Assembly: GCA_012934845.2 (NCBI GenBank)
Contig: WNNJ02001293.1
Location: 62,001 to 126,000 of the forward strand
DNA: 64,000 nt
Direction: 5' to 3'
DNA from: Pomphorhynchus laevis
Lineage: Eukaryota; Acanthocephala; Palaeacanthocephala; Echinorhynchida; Pomphorhynchidae
This document shows positions 1-11,814 of this stretch, piece after piece. Under the pieces are notes generated by a model. It did no database searches. It was not told where the DNA came from and saw only the letters and a program-made list of their open reading frames with translations. Both the position numbers and the translations under genes were made by a program. The number at the start of each line of letters is the position of its first letter. The first letter of the stretch is position 1.

Positions 1-700
1 AAAAAAGTTCTCTTTTTGATAATTTGTATTCAACACGACAAATAAATTCATCTATACATTCTAGTTTGAACATTAACCTCCCATTATCATCTTCAATTAT
101 TAATAATCCTAAGAATGTATTTCCTTCAAGCTTCATTGGTGTTTTTGTAGTCGACTCAGAACATTTTAAGTGTGCACTCACTTTTTCGGCTGATACCTTG
201 TTTTCGGCCCCCAGCACATCTTCATCATATGAATCAGTTGCCGATGAAATCAGAGAATATATGCGTAGTAAATATACAAGAATGGCCGCAAATATTTTTG
301 GAGCACTGCATAACCCAAAACCCAGCCGTGTCGAACAGTAGGTTTTTGCATCGTCATTGACTAATTGGTATTTCCAGCATTCTTGGCAAACTCTAATTTG
401 TAAGTAGGCGCTCTTCAGATCAAGTACTTTACACATCCACCACATTATCTCCATCAACGAATGGTTGCTTCACATATTTCTGTATCCTGTTCTGTATGGA
501 AACATATATTGATTTAGCTCTTTAAAGTCTAGCAGAGACCTTACTTTCTTTTTAAACTTATGAAATACCGCCATCAAAGGAATGACGCCCTCTTTAATGT
601 CCTCGCGCCACTTCTGAAGTATGCCTTTATCGATCCATTTTTGAATTTGATTTTTAAACGCTGATAGATTTCTGGGTTTTCAATGCTGGAATGATGTGTG
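1..700 (-). mobile_element. LTR-retrotransposon pol relic (reverse transcriptase part)
   Basis: Read on the minus strand, this segment resembles an LTR-element reverse transcriptase: a G-V-I-P-L-M-A-V-F-type finger segment, then D-L-K-S-A-Y-L-Q-I, then T-R-L-G-F-G-L with S-A-P, then a palm and thumb-like tail. It is cut by the window edge and is broken in several places. No terminal repeats are visible, so I cannot say whether it belongs to Gypsy or BEL/Pao. The broken state suggests an old insertion. Confidence 0.6.
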
Positions 701-729
701 ATATAATTTTTCAAAACAGGATGGTGATC

Positions 730-1080
730 TAATGACAGATCACAAATTATGAGCTAATACAAGTCAAAAATTAAAACACCTATAAACGATTGTTAATCAA
801 AATACTGAAATCAAAAAGTGTATATTACTTTATTCAATTTGTCTCAGTTGATTTTTTAAATTATTTAATTAAAATATTTATTTTAAATTAAATTATTTTA
901 TAATTATTCATTAAATTATTATTTTAAAATATAATTAGCTGATGTTATGCAAACTTCTTAATAGAAAGCAAAATAAATCAAATTATTTTACAGATCACAA
1001 ATATAAACGATTATTAATCAAAATACTAAAATAAGAAAGCGTATATAACTTTATATTTAACTCGTCTCGATTGATGTTTT
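730..1080. repeat. AT-rich imperfect tandem repeat, two units about 255 bp apart
   Basis: A run beginning CAGATCACAAAT, followed by a shared AAACGATT(G/A)TTAATCAAAATACT stretch and a CTCAGTTGAT/CTCGATTGAT block, occurs from about 735 and again from about 991. The spacer includes a segment (924-1005) that recurs at 2026-2108. This looks like noncoding intergenic repeat. No ORF or element hallmark is present. Confidence 0.5.
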
Positions 1081-1369
1081 GATTTATTTATTCGAAGTTT
1101 AAAATTATCTTTCTTTGATTATCTATCCGTAAAAATAAATATTTTCGAATGATAACTGAGCTGAGATAATGACTTTTGTTGAAAATCTGAAATACTAAGC
1201 CATATATCTATTGAAGTGATTAGAAAATCTGAAGTATTCAAATTTATTATCGTAAATTAATGAACTGTACTATTTTTGTAGGTATCGGGTTTTTATAAAT
1301 TTCAATTGCAAGATATATATTAAACGGTTGCTACTGGTTCATTACACTAATTTCAACGTTTTTCGTTTC

Positions 1370-1980
1370 TTAGGATTGTGTTCAAGCTTCATCCACTGTC
1401 GAAATGACACATCAGCTGCCTAACAAAGATGCACTTTCAAAGTCGCAAAGTAAATAAAACAACATAACTTATAACTAAAATTTTCATTGATTATTTAGAA
1501 TGGTGCCTGGCCATTCTGTTTACTAGTGTTATTAATATAACATCATTAAGTGGCATAATATTCAAACCTATTCTACACAGACCGCTCTTCGCATGGCTTC
1601 TTATTTGGATGATTGGTCTCGGTGTTGGATCGATGTGCAGTGTTAGTATCCTACAACTAATTCCTGAGGTACTTAAATTGTATTATTTTATTTGTATTAA
1701 AGCACGAGCTAAATACAACTTTAATTACTTTAAAAATTTTCTATAAAAAATTAAATTTTTACGTGACCCCGATCAATTGAGAAATAATTTAATAAATACC
1801 AATTGGGTTTAGTTAAGGACATCGCAATAATGCCTAATAACACATTATCTTCTTCAGGAAACTATTCGTTGTGTGTATACAATACTTTACTTCCAAATGA
1901 GATACATATTTTAAACAAAACCAACGAATGTATATATATATAATTTCAACGTTTTTCGTTTCTTAGAATTGTGTTCAACA
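1370..1980 (+). repeat. Short duplication of the ZIP 5'-exon boundary
   Basis: About 36 nt around the putative acceptor upstream of the ZIP start codon (about 1350-1386, ending TTAG then GATTGTGTTCAA) recur almost unchanged at about 1942-1980. The second copy lies in the intron after exon 2 and is followed by different sequence. The 924-1005/2026-2108 repeat lies just beyond, so this interval has been locally shuffled. Confidence 0.5.
1404..1668 (+). CDS. ZIP-family (SLC39) metal transporter, first two coding exons only
   Basis: Join 1404-1449 and 1499-1668, giving 72 residues. The ATG at 1404 is followed by 46 nt to a GTAAAT donor. The acceptor TTATTTAG ends at 1498 and the phase-1 junction rebuilds a lysine codon. 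The second exon ends at a GAG|GTACTT donor. The peptide has a short polar N-terminus, a hydrophobic segment from about residue 17, and a second from about residue 44 ending G-V-G-S-M-C-S-V-S-I-L-Q-L-I-P-E. This closely follows TM1 and TM2 of ZIP8/ZIP14-type transporters, whose TM2 ends A-x-x-x-L-I-P-E. ZIPs move zinc, iron or manganese into the cytosol. The histidine-rich loop and the HExPHExGD metal-binding helix should lie in later exons, and I found none in this window. Either a very large intron follows, filled by the LINEs from 2.7 kb on, or this is an abandoned 5' end. Confidence 0.72.
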
Positions 1981-2099
1981 AAACGAGGTTGGTTTCAAAG
2001 GGTAAAAGTCGTGATAATTATTCTTTTTAAAATATAATTAGCTGATGTTATTACAACAAACTTCTTAATAGAAAACAAAATAAATCAAATTATTTTACA

Positions 2100-2191
2100 G
2101 ATCACAAATTAAAAAAAATTAAGATTAAAATATCTATTAATATTTTAACTATTTATATATTGTACAAAATACGTAGACTCAGTTAACTGTT
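2100..2191 (+). repeat. Possible 3'-end fragment of family E
   Basis: The stretch ending ACGTAGACTCAGTTAACTG matches the conserved 3' terminus of family E, which reads ACGTAGACTCAGTTAGCTGA in the sense direction, preceded by AT-rich sequence. Only the last 20-30 bp are convincing. Confidence 0.35.
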
Positions 2192-2689
2192 CTAATTATT
2201 TAATTATAATTTAATAATGTTGATACTAGTACAATATTGAAAGCTTTTAATGTGCAAAATTCATATTTGAATCGGAGTTATTGGAAATTTTAATACTTTA
2301 ACACTGTCAGATCGTATTAGCAGGAAAATATCAGCTCTGTTTTTACTCTACGAGTCACGTAATACAAATTTCTCGTCATAAAAATTTTCACATAATTACA
2401 AATTTTTCATAATATACACCTAAGGTGAATAGAGTTGGAAGTATTTAAGGAATTATAACATAGCTGGTTTCTATTGCGAAATCACTTTATGTGATCTGGC
2501 AAAAATTGATAAAATAGATGAAAGAATCCATCAAAAGATCAACATCACAGATTTTATGATCTAATGATCATATAAGTGTTAAATATATGAAAAATACTTT
2601 GAATGCATCTCGGAAAATAAAGGTGTTCTTATAAAAATATAAATATGAGGTAAAAAGGGAATTCAGCAAAACAAAACAAAAACAATAAG
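2192..2689. other. AT-rich stretch with no recognised feature
   Basis: I see no ORF, splice-supported exon or known repeat. It separates the ZIP exons from the first LINE of the mosaic. Confidence 0.5.
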
Positions 2690-2997
2690 AGTTATTTACA
2701 TCCTAAATGCCGGCGGACTGAATAACAATAAAGTTATCGGCTGTTAATAAGAAAATTAGTGGGATATGAGCAAACCAGCATACACCAACGCGCCGCCTTC
2801 CGGCTAAACCACTCAGGGTCTTTCGCACACCTGAGGGTCCAATATAGACGTACTATGGATGGTAGTGGCGATGTAAGGAGCTTCAGAAATTTTAGTATTT
2901 GCTCCGGAGGATGTCCTCTTGAATATTAGACTAATCCCGAGATTGCCCACATACACCAAAGGCGTACCTGATCACTACCTCTTACTGATAGACGTTA

Positions 2998-3566
2998 GGT
3001 CCGTTTCGGGGCCCATCTAGCTCGTTTCAGGGCACTCTTGAATCTCTTCAAGTCTAACCGGGCCGTAATGGAAAAACCGTAATGGAAAAACCCAGGTATC
3101 TTACTCGATGTGAAAAAACTGGGAGTGGTCGATTATTTAGAATGGAAGAGATATGAGATTGCTAGTCTCTTAAGCTTTTTTCTTTGTTGCGGGGGTTCCG
3201 TTAAGGATGACAACATTCGATTTAGAGGAGTTGAGAATGAAATTGGACTTGGGTAGCTGTTCTTTTAATCTTACAAAGAAATGGTCCGTTTCAGGGCCCA
3301 TCTAGCTCGTTCCAGGGCACTCTTGAATCTCTTCAAGTCTAACCCAGCGTCCATTTAACCGTAATGGTAAAACCCAGGTATCTTACTCTATGTGAAAAAA
3401 CTGGGAGTAGTCGATTATTTAGAATTGAAGAGATATGAGATTGCTAGTCTCTTAAGCTTTTTTCTTTGTTGTGGGGGTTCCGTTAAGGATGACAACATTC
3501 GATTTAGAGGAGTTGAGAATGGAATTGGATTTGGGTAGCTGTTTTTTTAATCATACAAAGAAACAG
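2998..3566 (-). repeat. Tandem duplication of about 285 bp inside LINE copy A1
   Basis: The segment beginning GGTCCGTTTC at about 2998 and ending at the run TACAAAGAAA near 3280 is repeated from 3283 to about 3566 with roughly 5-8% differences by eye. Both copies cover the same part of the A-family RT C-terminal region, so this is a post-insertion duplication within A1. Other A copies have the segment once. Confidence 0.75.
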
Positions 3567-4115
3567 CTGATGTCGAAGACTACATGTTTGCAACTCCATC
3601 CAGAAAACAGGGCATTGTATCAACTGCGTACACCAAGCATTGTGATGGCAACCTCTTTCCTCTGACTGTCTGTCAAAAGCTGAAAGACACGAGTTGAGAT
3701 AGTATGGGATCTGGAGGTACTTGAAGTAGCACCATGATTTGATGATATCTGTAACATAAATCCCGACTCCTGAAGTTACCCAAAGGTGGGATTGGTTGGG
3801 GAAATTGTGTGGCTTTACAATTATGTAGATGCAGTGACTCCTTCAAAAATTTATCAAGACCTATGCTACTGATTCAACCCAAGGCCGTCTCCTTAGACAA
3901 ACTTCTTGAATATATTCTAAAACGAGGACTGAGAGGGATTAAGACGAGCAATGCTTGCGCCATTCCAACTCAGCTGGAACCTATACCTAGAGCTCTAGTA
4001 TTCTTTCGCGATGGCCTGTCTAAGGGAAACAGAGAAATTGGGGAGGTGTAGCATTTTTGTTAGGACCTTGAGTTTTGTCTGGGTGGGATTGAATAAGCGA
4101 CCTTTATAGGTAGTC

Positions 4116-4925
4116 TCTCCAATCTCTGTCTCGCTCTAAGCCCAAACAAGTCCAAAATAATGTGGATCCTGCCCCGTCAACCTAACATATCTCTTCCCCT
4201 GTATATTTTGGCTCATCAATCATCCCCATAGTCCACAATCTCACTTTCTTAGGATTCCATTTCGATGATCACCTTTCCCTTAAACCATTCGTCCGCGACA
4301 AGGTCCGCTCGTCTAACTTAATTCTCCGAGACATCCCCCTTATCCTCCCCTTATCGACTTCCGCTTCTGTGTGTCTCTTCTTTCATCACTTCTTTTCCCT
4401 CAAATCGATTACTGCCTCAGCCTTTTCGCCAATTCTCCAAAATTCATCATTCTACCCCTACATCGCATCATTAACTCCGCCATTCGAGTGCTCATACGTT
4501 TCCGTCGCTTTGACGACACATCCTCATATCTTACCCAAGTCTCCTGGCTCACCATCCACATCCGCATACAACTCCGCCTTATTCTCGTAACTTTTCGTCT
4601 CATCGCTGTCGGCTCCTCATCGTTCATCAACCCCCTGTCTTAAACGACACTCGCCCCACCTCTCTCTATCACTGCATTCCCGTAATTCCCTCTTACTCTA
4701 CGTTCTTAATTACTCTAACAACTACGGTACCGATCCTTTCTCGTCGCCGCTCTACTCGCCTGAAATCAGCTCCCTCTCGACGTCCGCCGCGCTCCCTGCT
4801 TTATTACATTCAAATAACGCCTCCGTACCCATCTTATCGACGCATGATTTAGATTTTTGTTCTTTTTTTTGTGGTCATGTAAGCGTGCGCCGGCACGCAT
4901 TTGCCACGTAAAAATAAGTGTTTTT
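4116..4925 (+). mobile_element. 5'-truncated LINE family B (CR1/L2-like) inserted in A1
   Basis: The sequence matches the 3' part of the family B copy in LCLAT1 intron 1 (34676-37030, reversed): the RT thumb segment with N-P-D-K-S-K-I-M-W-type residues, the C-terminal region and the 3' tail with TGCGCCGGCACGCATTTGCC. It is flanked by TAGTC at 4111-4115 and 4926-4930, a plausible 5-bp target-site duplication. It also begins the large duplicated block: everything from about 4366 recurs at 45047. Confidence 0.75.
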
Positions 4926-5235
4926 TAGTCGAAAGGATCGCGGTAGCTTGCGAAGAGAGGTGGGAATTAAGCTGGGTCAGACTCGCATTTTCTAAAATAG
5001 GGAAGAGTCGGATAACTGCCTGGAAGAAAGCCACACTGATTGAACCAACGTGGAACCTCAGCAGCGTATCTTCATCTAACCGAAAACTGAGTAGGTCGTG
5101 CGAGGTAGATAATTGTTGGCGCGGCTCTTCAATACAGAAGAGCTTTAACAGCCACTTCTCATATAGCAGCATTATGTCGAGTAGAGAGTGTGTGTCGTTG
5201 TCCAATAAAGATGGGGGACGGTGGTTTGTGAATAA

Positions 5236-5620
5236 ATCAATTCAGCTAACGCGGTCTGAGTATTTAATATAATTATAAAATAAAAAATAAATAAATAAAA
5301 ATAAAAAAGTAAATAAAAATAAAAATAATGCTAAATCAATAAATCAAAATTTAATAATTAGATAATAAATAATTATAAATAATTGTTATAAGATTTTATA
5401 TAACTTATATCAAGTTAAAATAAAAAATTGAAATTTAAAATAAAAGTCAATTTTTATGAATTGATCAATAAATAGCAGACGGTGTATAAGAATATGGATT
5501 AGGGGTAATCAGAGGAACTGCTATGCTATCAGGTTTCGGCCCCTATTCCTCGACACAACAAATCAGCGGGGCAAAATATACAAAGTATATTGTTTATTAT
5601 CAATCCATAAATATTTTCCG
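5236..5620 (-). repeat. Family E 3'-UTR repeat, copy E1
   Basis: A copy of about 385 bp of the family E tail, sense on the minus strand. The conserved core at about 5505-5575 contains GAGGAACTGCTATGCTATCAG and GGTTTCGGCCCC. Comparison with uninterrupted A copies (13345-13380, 44813-44837) places the insertion between GAATAA and GATA, with at most about 3-4 bp of target duplication. The 5' truncation falls just at the RT/3'-UTR boundary. The core has lost part of one pairing arm compared with E4. Confidence 0.75.
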
Positions 5621-6059
5621 CTAAGATATTCGTTCCAGGCTCTGCAGAGTGCTACATTAATCTAACGATAAGTTCTGTTGTTGAAATCACCGAGTAGCAT
5701 GTTATAACCGCTACCCAATATACGATCCAGGAGGTCACGATTCTTGTGAATCTCTCCTGGCCGAATATAGATATTGACTATGCTGATACGTTTAACGTTC
5801 TTCCAGTGTTTTCACTAAAAAGGACGGCAGGATAAGAAAAGTTCAGTATAAGGAAAGATCTTAAGTAGCTGCTTAACTAAGGTTAGAAGACATTGAGAAG
5901 AAGACTAGTGAATAAGGATTATATACTGAGTAAAGTGTGCAGTTATGTACACACTTTGGTATAAATCAAGTAATGTCCTGAGTGACTGAATATATCTGGT
6001 ATCCTGAAGAACTATGATTTCAGCATCTCGAGCAGTTAGAATGCTAAGGGCAGCAGTTA

Positions 6060-6404
6060 ATGGAAATAATGATGGAAGGTTTCATATACTGTGCGAAATC
6101 TGATAATTCTGAATTCGTTGCCCATCAGTTAAGAACGCAAACCAAGTACGGAGAACAACAGCTCGAATCTCAGATGAGTCAAATTTCGAAAGAGAGCAGT
6201 GTTGGTAGTCAGCCTTCTGATAAGCCCGGGGCTATCAATATGTCACAGAAAGCGGAAGAAAAGACAATGGATGTGGCAATGGTGGCGTTAGAGTGTATAT
6301 CGGTCATGAACTGTCATCTTGATACCGTAATTTTGCTCAGACTAAAGACCTATAAGCCTCACAAGTTCCATATGAAAAGTTGTGAAGAGATTGATTGCTC
6401 GTAG
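6060..6404 (+). other. Unassigned open segment upstream of LINE D
   Basis: The open frame is 114 codons, with a hydrophilic, Ser/Glu/Lys-rich middle and no recognised domain. It is repeated at 46780-47097 as part of the segmental duplication, with a small in-frame length difference near Q-L-E-S. It sits between the 5' end of A1 and the RT of LINE D, so it may be a remnant of D's upstream region. I do not recognise it as a host gene. Confidence 0.3.
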
Positions 6405-6414
6405 AATTTTGCAT

Positions 6415-7640
6415 TATTAAGATGAACACAGGATTCTTACAAATTAACAGCACGGTTTTCGTTCCAAGCAGTCGAGCCTTACTAACATGTTGTCAGCCCG
6501 TGAATTGTTGACTGAGGCAACTAGCTAGTGTAAATACGTCGACGTTATCTCTTTAGATTTTTCAAAGGCATTCGATCGAGTTTCGCACTCATGTCAAATT
6601 AATTTGTTATCTCAGTATGGCGTTCCTTGTACCATCTGTAATTAGGTTCGGAAATTCCTTAGCCGACGTTTCTATAGAGTTAGAGTTGAGAGCAACGTTG
6701 CCACTACAAGATATATAAATTATGGAGTCCTTCTGGGTACTGTATTGGTGTCTCTTATTTTTATCATATTTCTAAATGACTTTTTTTACGTATCCAAAAC
6801 CCATACTTTAGCCTTTGCCGATGATGTACAACTATGGTGCACTAGAGACAGTAAACTAGATGCTAAACTGCTGCAGAACGACCTTGACCGCATTTATGAA
6901 TGGAGTGAAGCAACGCAGATGAAGTTAAATATAAGTAAATGCGTATGTATGAGGATAGGTAGCGTTCGAATTCATCATAATTACCACATTGGAGGACATA
7001 TACTTGCTATTATGTCGGAACAAAATGATATAGGTGTAATAATACACAAGACACTAAAAACACGTTTGAATACTGTCTTTGATCACAGTAAGGCATTTCG
7101 AGCCTAGTATTGCCTCAAAACTTGTTTCTCGAGAATGAACCCTTCTGTCTTCAAACTCCTTTATTGTACTTTGGTTCATCCACATCTTGATTATTGCATA
7201 CAAGCTGTTTTTCCATGTACTAAAAAAGAAATTACCGATCTTGGATCATAATTCGTATGAAGACAGATTATCCTTGTTAGGTTTATGTTCAATGAGACAA
7301 AGACTATGGATCTTGATCACTTTGCAATGTGGCAGTTGTCAAATCATTTGAAGATATTCCACAAATGTTATAAAGATGAGAACTACAAATTGTCGTGGAC
7401 ATCGCCTAACCCTCTATAAATTTTACTCTGGTAAAAATCCTCGAATAATGAGACGCCACCATCGTGTAATCAACATTTGGAATGCACTACATAAGGAAAT
7501 TGATGTGTATTCAGCTATTCACTATTCAAATTTCAAGTGGTAAAGTGGATTCATAACAGCTGGAACAATCAATCAGTGTTAAACTACCCATTCGGCTGAT
7601 TAAATTCTACATTTCATTTATTTATTTGTATTTATTTTTG
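6415..7640 (+). mobile_element. LINE family D (CR1/Jockey-type) RT fragment
   Basis: The plus-strand remnant carries RT landmarks in order: N-M-L-S-A-R-E-L-L, L-D-F-S-K-A-F-D-R-V-S-H (about 6552-6590), a GVPQG-equivalent site replaced by G-V-L-L-G-T-V-L near 6725, and the catalytic F-A-D-D-V-Q-L-W (about 6811-6837). Then come the thumb segment with L-N-I-S-K-C and a C-terminal region with C-T-L-V-H-P-H-L-D-Y-C. The endonuclease is missing. Frame changes and stops are frequent, so it is a dead 5'-truncated copy. It is duplicated at 47100-48340. Confidence 0.75.
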
Positions 7641-8029
7641 TTTTTAATATCTACAGTGAACAGGATACAGCAATTTGCGGCTTTGTATTGTATTCAATAA
7701 TACAATGAACGATTCGAGAATGTATTTATTAAGAAAATCTTTATTATTAGAATGTATGATTCTGGTTACGACTATGAACACAAATGCAACAAATAATAAA
7801 CTCTTGTAATTTATTTAATTCTAAATTTTTTAATTCTACAACACACTTGCAGAATATATCAATTAAATAATCTGAGAGTGATCTAAGGCGTTTTAAACAA
7901 ATTTTAATTTGTTTCGATTTTATTTACAAAAAGTTTACAATTTTGATTTTTATTACAACAAGTTGAGAAATGTACAGAAGTTGAGAAGTTGAAAGTAGAG
8001 AAGTTGAGAAAAAAATAAAGCTTTTATTA
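7641..8029. other. AT-rich spacer with short purine repeat
   Basis: This noncoding stretch lies between LINE D and LINE A7. It includes a short direct repetition of AGAAGTTGAGAA near 7965-8015. The same spacer is present between D' and A5 at about 48341-48759, which shows that A7 and A5 descend from one insertion event. Confidence 0.55.
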
Positions 8030-11000
8030 AAAACAATAATACATGGGATAATAAGTTTTCAGTTAAAGAAAAATAAAAACAAAATATGACAGAAATCTTC
8101 TTTATCCTTCTGTTTTTAAGTCCTCAATCTTTATAGCCTAAGGTCAAGTGGGATCTGAGCCCTCCAGCCAATGCAACACGCCGCCTTCCGACTAAACACC
8201 CGAGGTCTTTCACACCCCCCGCCCCCGAAGAGTTCAATCAAGGTGGACTATGATAGGTAATCTAGAGACGAAGAGCTTGAGAAACCTTAGTCTTTGCTCT
8301 GGCGAACGTTCTCCAGAAAAGAAGACTAATCCCGAGATAGCCCAAGTGCCCCAGAGGCGCACCCTGGTTTTCCCTTTCAATGACAGATGATGGGCTCGTT
8401 TCAGGGACCACTGAGTTCTCTTCAGGATACGTTTAAGTCTATATAGGTCAGATTTCGCCGACCAGTTCACCGTGACGGTGAATCCCAGGTATTTTACTCG
8501 ACTCGGGAGGTAGGGAGAGGTTGATTAGTCAAAATGGAGTTGAGGGCAGAGAGTGCTAATCTCTTAAGTTTTTGCTTTGTTGCCTCGGCGCCATGAAATA
8601 CCACCACCTGTGATTTGGCGAAGTTTAAAATAAGATTTGACCGGGTTAACTAGTCTTTTAATCTTAAAAAGAATCGCTGATGTCCGAAACTACGTCTTTG
8701 CACCTGCGTCCAGAGAACAGGGATGTGGCATCATCAGCGTATACCACTAGACGTTGTTCGCGTTTAAATATTTTAAAGAGCTCAATGGAAGCAGCAAGAT
8801 ATAAGATTAAAGAAAGAATATCCTTGAGGCACGCCCGTAATAGGGTAGAACTGACGCGCATCAGGGTTGTCTTCATAATAGAAGTTAACAATTCTCGCAT
8901 GCAACCCAAGGGTCCTGAGAGATGAGATAACAAAGGGAATGGAGATGCGGTCAAATGCAGCAGAAAAGTCAAGGAAAACATCCACAGCAAGTTAATGACT
9001 ATTCTCCTGACAAAACGGATGCACTTCACATATAACTAAATAAATCGAGCGACCTTTGACAAACCTATGGAAACCTGGTAGGATTAAGTTTCGCTTACTT
9101 AGATTATAGCGGATTTTACGCGCAAGCGATTTCTCGAAAATCGACACGAGGGAATTCTGAATCGAAATGGGTCGCCGGCTTTTAGGACAAGAGACCAGGT
9201 TTTTCTTTGGAATAAAAACACGTCTCTAATGTCGATGCCGGCCACATCGGAAGGAGTGGCTAAAAGCATTGTGACGGCTACTTATCTTCTTTGTTTGGCT
9301 GTCAAAAGCTGACGGACATGAGAAGAGAGTGGAGCGACGGATATGGTGGTTCCCAGAAGAGGCCCCCAAGAGTTAAGGATAGCATCGACAGATAGGTATC
9401 TACTCCTGAAGTCTTGCCAAGGCGGGATTGGTTGAGGTGATTGAGTGGCTCTATAATTATGTAGGGATAATTAACTCCTCCAAAATCTTATAAAGACCTA
9501 TTTTTCCAATCAAGCTCAATGCTCGATCCTTCCAACACACAAACTTCTTGAATATCTTCCAGAAGGAAGACTGGGTTGGATTAAGGGAAGGAATGCTTGC
9601 CCTGTCCTTACCCAGTTTGAACCTATATCTAGTGCTCCAATATTCTTTCGAGAGAACTTATCTGGCAGAAGCAGAGAGGTTGGGAAGACGGAGCATATAT
9701 GCTAAGGTCTTGAGTTATGTCGAAGTGGGAATGTAAATACGATCTTTGTAGGTAGTCGAAAGTATTGATGTAGCTTGCGAAGATAGGTAGGAATTAAATT
9801 CAGTTAGACTATCATTACCAATTCGGGGAAGGGAAGCGTTGGATAGCTGCCTGAAAAAAGCCACTCTGATTTGATCAAAGTGGAATCTCATTCGAAGCAG
9901 CGTATCCTCTTCTATCCGCCAGCAAATCAAGTCATGGGAGGTGGGCAGATGTTGTCGCGACTGCTCCTTACAGTGGGGGGTTTAACAACCACATCAAATG
10001 GAGCAGTATAAGTAAAGAAGTGAATTCGTTGATGTGAAATGAAATGTAAAAGAAGGTGGTTTATGAATAAGATAGCCGTTCTAGCTCTGCGGAGTGCTGC
10101 ATTAATCCAACGACCAGTTCTGTCCTTGAAATCACCAAGTACCATGTCATAACCGCTATCTATAATCTTATCCAGGAGGTCACGGTTCTTGTGATTTCAC
10201 CTGGACGGATGTAGACATTGACTAGACTGAGGCGTCTACCGTTCTTAAAAGTGAAACTACTAAACAAGGAAGGGATGGACAAGAATAGTTGAGTGGAAGG
10301 GAAGATCTTAAGGAACATTTAACTAAGGAAAAAACACCTTGATATGAATATGAGTGAGGCGGGTTTATGTACGGGGTATAGTGGGAACAAATGTGCTTGG
10401 GAATGAATCGAGTAATGTCCTGGGGGAAACGGATAGTCCGCGTCTCCTGAAGGACTACAACATCTGCATCTCTACCAGATAGAAGTCTAAGGACAGAAGC
10501 TCCTCCCGAATTCCACTGAAGAATATTCAGTAAAAAAGGCTCACAAGTACTCTGCATTGTGTTAGGTCAGCTGGGTGCGATTGCCTCATCGTTAGACAGA
10601 GCTAGGTGCGGAAAGGTTGCCCTTCCCGCCACTAACTCCGTCCTGGGCGAGCACTTACCCACGGGCAGTGTATTTATTTCCGAGATAGGCCTTTCGTAAC
10701 AGCTTCCCGATCTTTAACTGAGGAACAGAGAGTGAAACTCCACCCCTTTTCTTCGATACGGGGACAACCGTCAAGGAAGTTTCAGGTGTTAAAAACAGCG
10801 AAGAGAGCATATTAGCAACAAGTTTCTCCATTTGCGATAGAATTGATTTTTTATTTGAGTCAAATAGCCGGATGATATTCCTGTCTGACATACGATTTGC
10901 TGGATTAGCTGCCGAGACAGCAGACGGTCTTTTTGTATTAATTGGAGGACTCACATAGTCCCTTCTGTATTATTTTGAAGAGGGGACACTTTCTGGACCA

Positions 11001-11122
11001 GGCAGGGTGGTCCCCTGGACAATGAGCACACTTGGAAGAAGCCCGCATTTTCTCATGTTTTTAATGAGCAACAGGAGTTCTGAGAACAGACTTCGCAAAT
11101 TTGAACTTTAGAACAATTAGAT
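8030..11122 (-). mobile_element. LINE family A, copy A7, truncated in ORF1
   Basis: Minus strand. The 3' UTR is near 8030-8110 and the RT C-terminal region at 8110-8660. The RT core at 8664-9300 has D-F-S-A-A-F-D-R-I-S and V-Y-A-D-D. The linker is at 9300-9960, the endonuclease at 9960-10557 (start L-N-I-L-Q-W-N-S-G-G, then V-V-L-Q-E-T), and the end of ORF1 at 10560-11100. The element breaks off at about 11122 inside the zinc-knuckle region, whereas its duplicate A5 runs on to about 52450. Many frame breaks; not active. Confidence 0.8.
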
Positions 11123-11279
11123 ATATAAAGAACTATATTATATGTAATAATTTAGTTTGAAGCAAATTAACTAGAGATATTTTGTATATATATTTCAGTC
11201 ACTAATTTTAATCTCAAAAATTTCCCGTGTTTTTAAATTAAATGATTTAAATATATAAAAATAATAATAAAGATTTTAT
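11123..11279. other. Short AT-rich spacer between two LINE copies
   Basis: About 160 bp of AT-rich sequence lies between the broken 5' side of A7 and the 3' end of A2. No feature is seen. Confidence 0.5.
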
Positions 11280-11814
11280 TAATATATAAGAAAAAACAGG
11301 TTAAATAAATAATACATGGTAATAAGATCAGTTACAAGAACAAAACGTTATTGGAAAATCTCAATCTTCATCCGTCTTCTCCAACCCATTAAGGTCTCAA
11401 ATCCAGTGGGATCTGAGCCCTCCAACCAATCCAACACGCCGCTCTCCGACTGAACCACCCGGGGTCTTTCACCCCCCCCCGAAGAGACCAGTCGGCGCGG
11501 ACTATGTTGGGTAAGCGAGATACAAGGAGCTTAAAAAACCTTAGTATTTGCTCTGGGGGACGTCCTCTAGAGAAGAAGACTAATCCCGAGATAGCCCAGG
11601 TGCCCCAGAGGCGCACCTGAGTTTTCTCATTCAACGACAGATGCTGGGCCCGTTTCAGAGCCCAACTAGCTCTCTTCAGGATACGTTTTAGTCTATCCAG
11701 GTCAGCTTTCGCCGACCAGTTCACCGAAACGGTGAACCCTAGGTATTTTACTCGACTTGTGAAGGTAGGGAGTGGATCAGAGGCAAAAATGGAGGCAAGA
11801 GCAGAGAGTGCTAG

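Larger units (their letters stand above)
2690..6055 (-). mobile_element. LINE family A, copy A1, interrupted by nested B and E insertions
   Basis: This is a degenerate minus-strand copy of family A. The 3' end is near 2690. Then, going upstream in the element, come the RT C-terminal region (2760-3700), the RT and linker (3700-4115), more linker (4931-5235) and the endonuclease region (5621-6055). Placed against the uninterrupted copies A2 and A5, the sequence runs straight across two inserts: a plus-strand B fragment at 4116-4925 flanked by TAGTC on both sides, and an E copy at 5236-5620. The RT part also holds an internal tandem duplication. It is non-functional; no long ORF remains. Confidence 0.8.
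4366..11122 (+). repeat. Composite segmental duplication, copy 1
   Basis: From about 4366 to 11122 the order B tail, A1 remainder with its E insert, an unassigned ORF segment, LINE D, AT-rich spacer and LINE A7 is repeated in the same orientation at 45047-51868. Up to about 8290 the two copies differ at only a percent or two by eye. Beyond that, similarity drops to roughly 85-90%, with near-identical islands such as 8664-8810. The left junction lies inside element B and the right one inside the A-family ORF1. Confidence 0.8.

Noticed and set aside
4901-5272. 123-codon plus-strand frame, repeated at 45540-45917, as a duplicated host gene
   Set aside because: Antisense shadow of the A-family linker region; its conservation is due to the segmental duplication.
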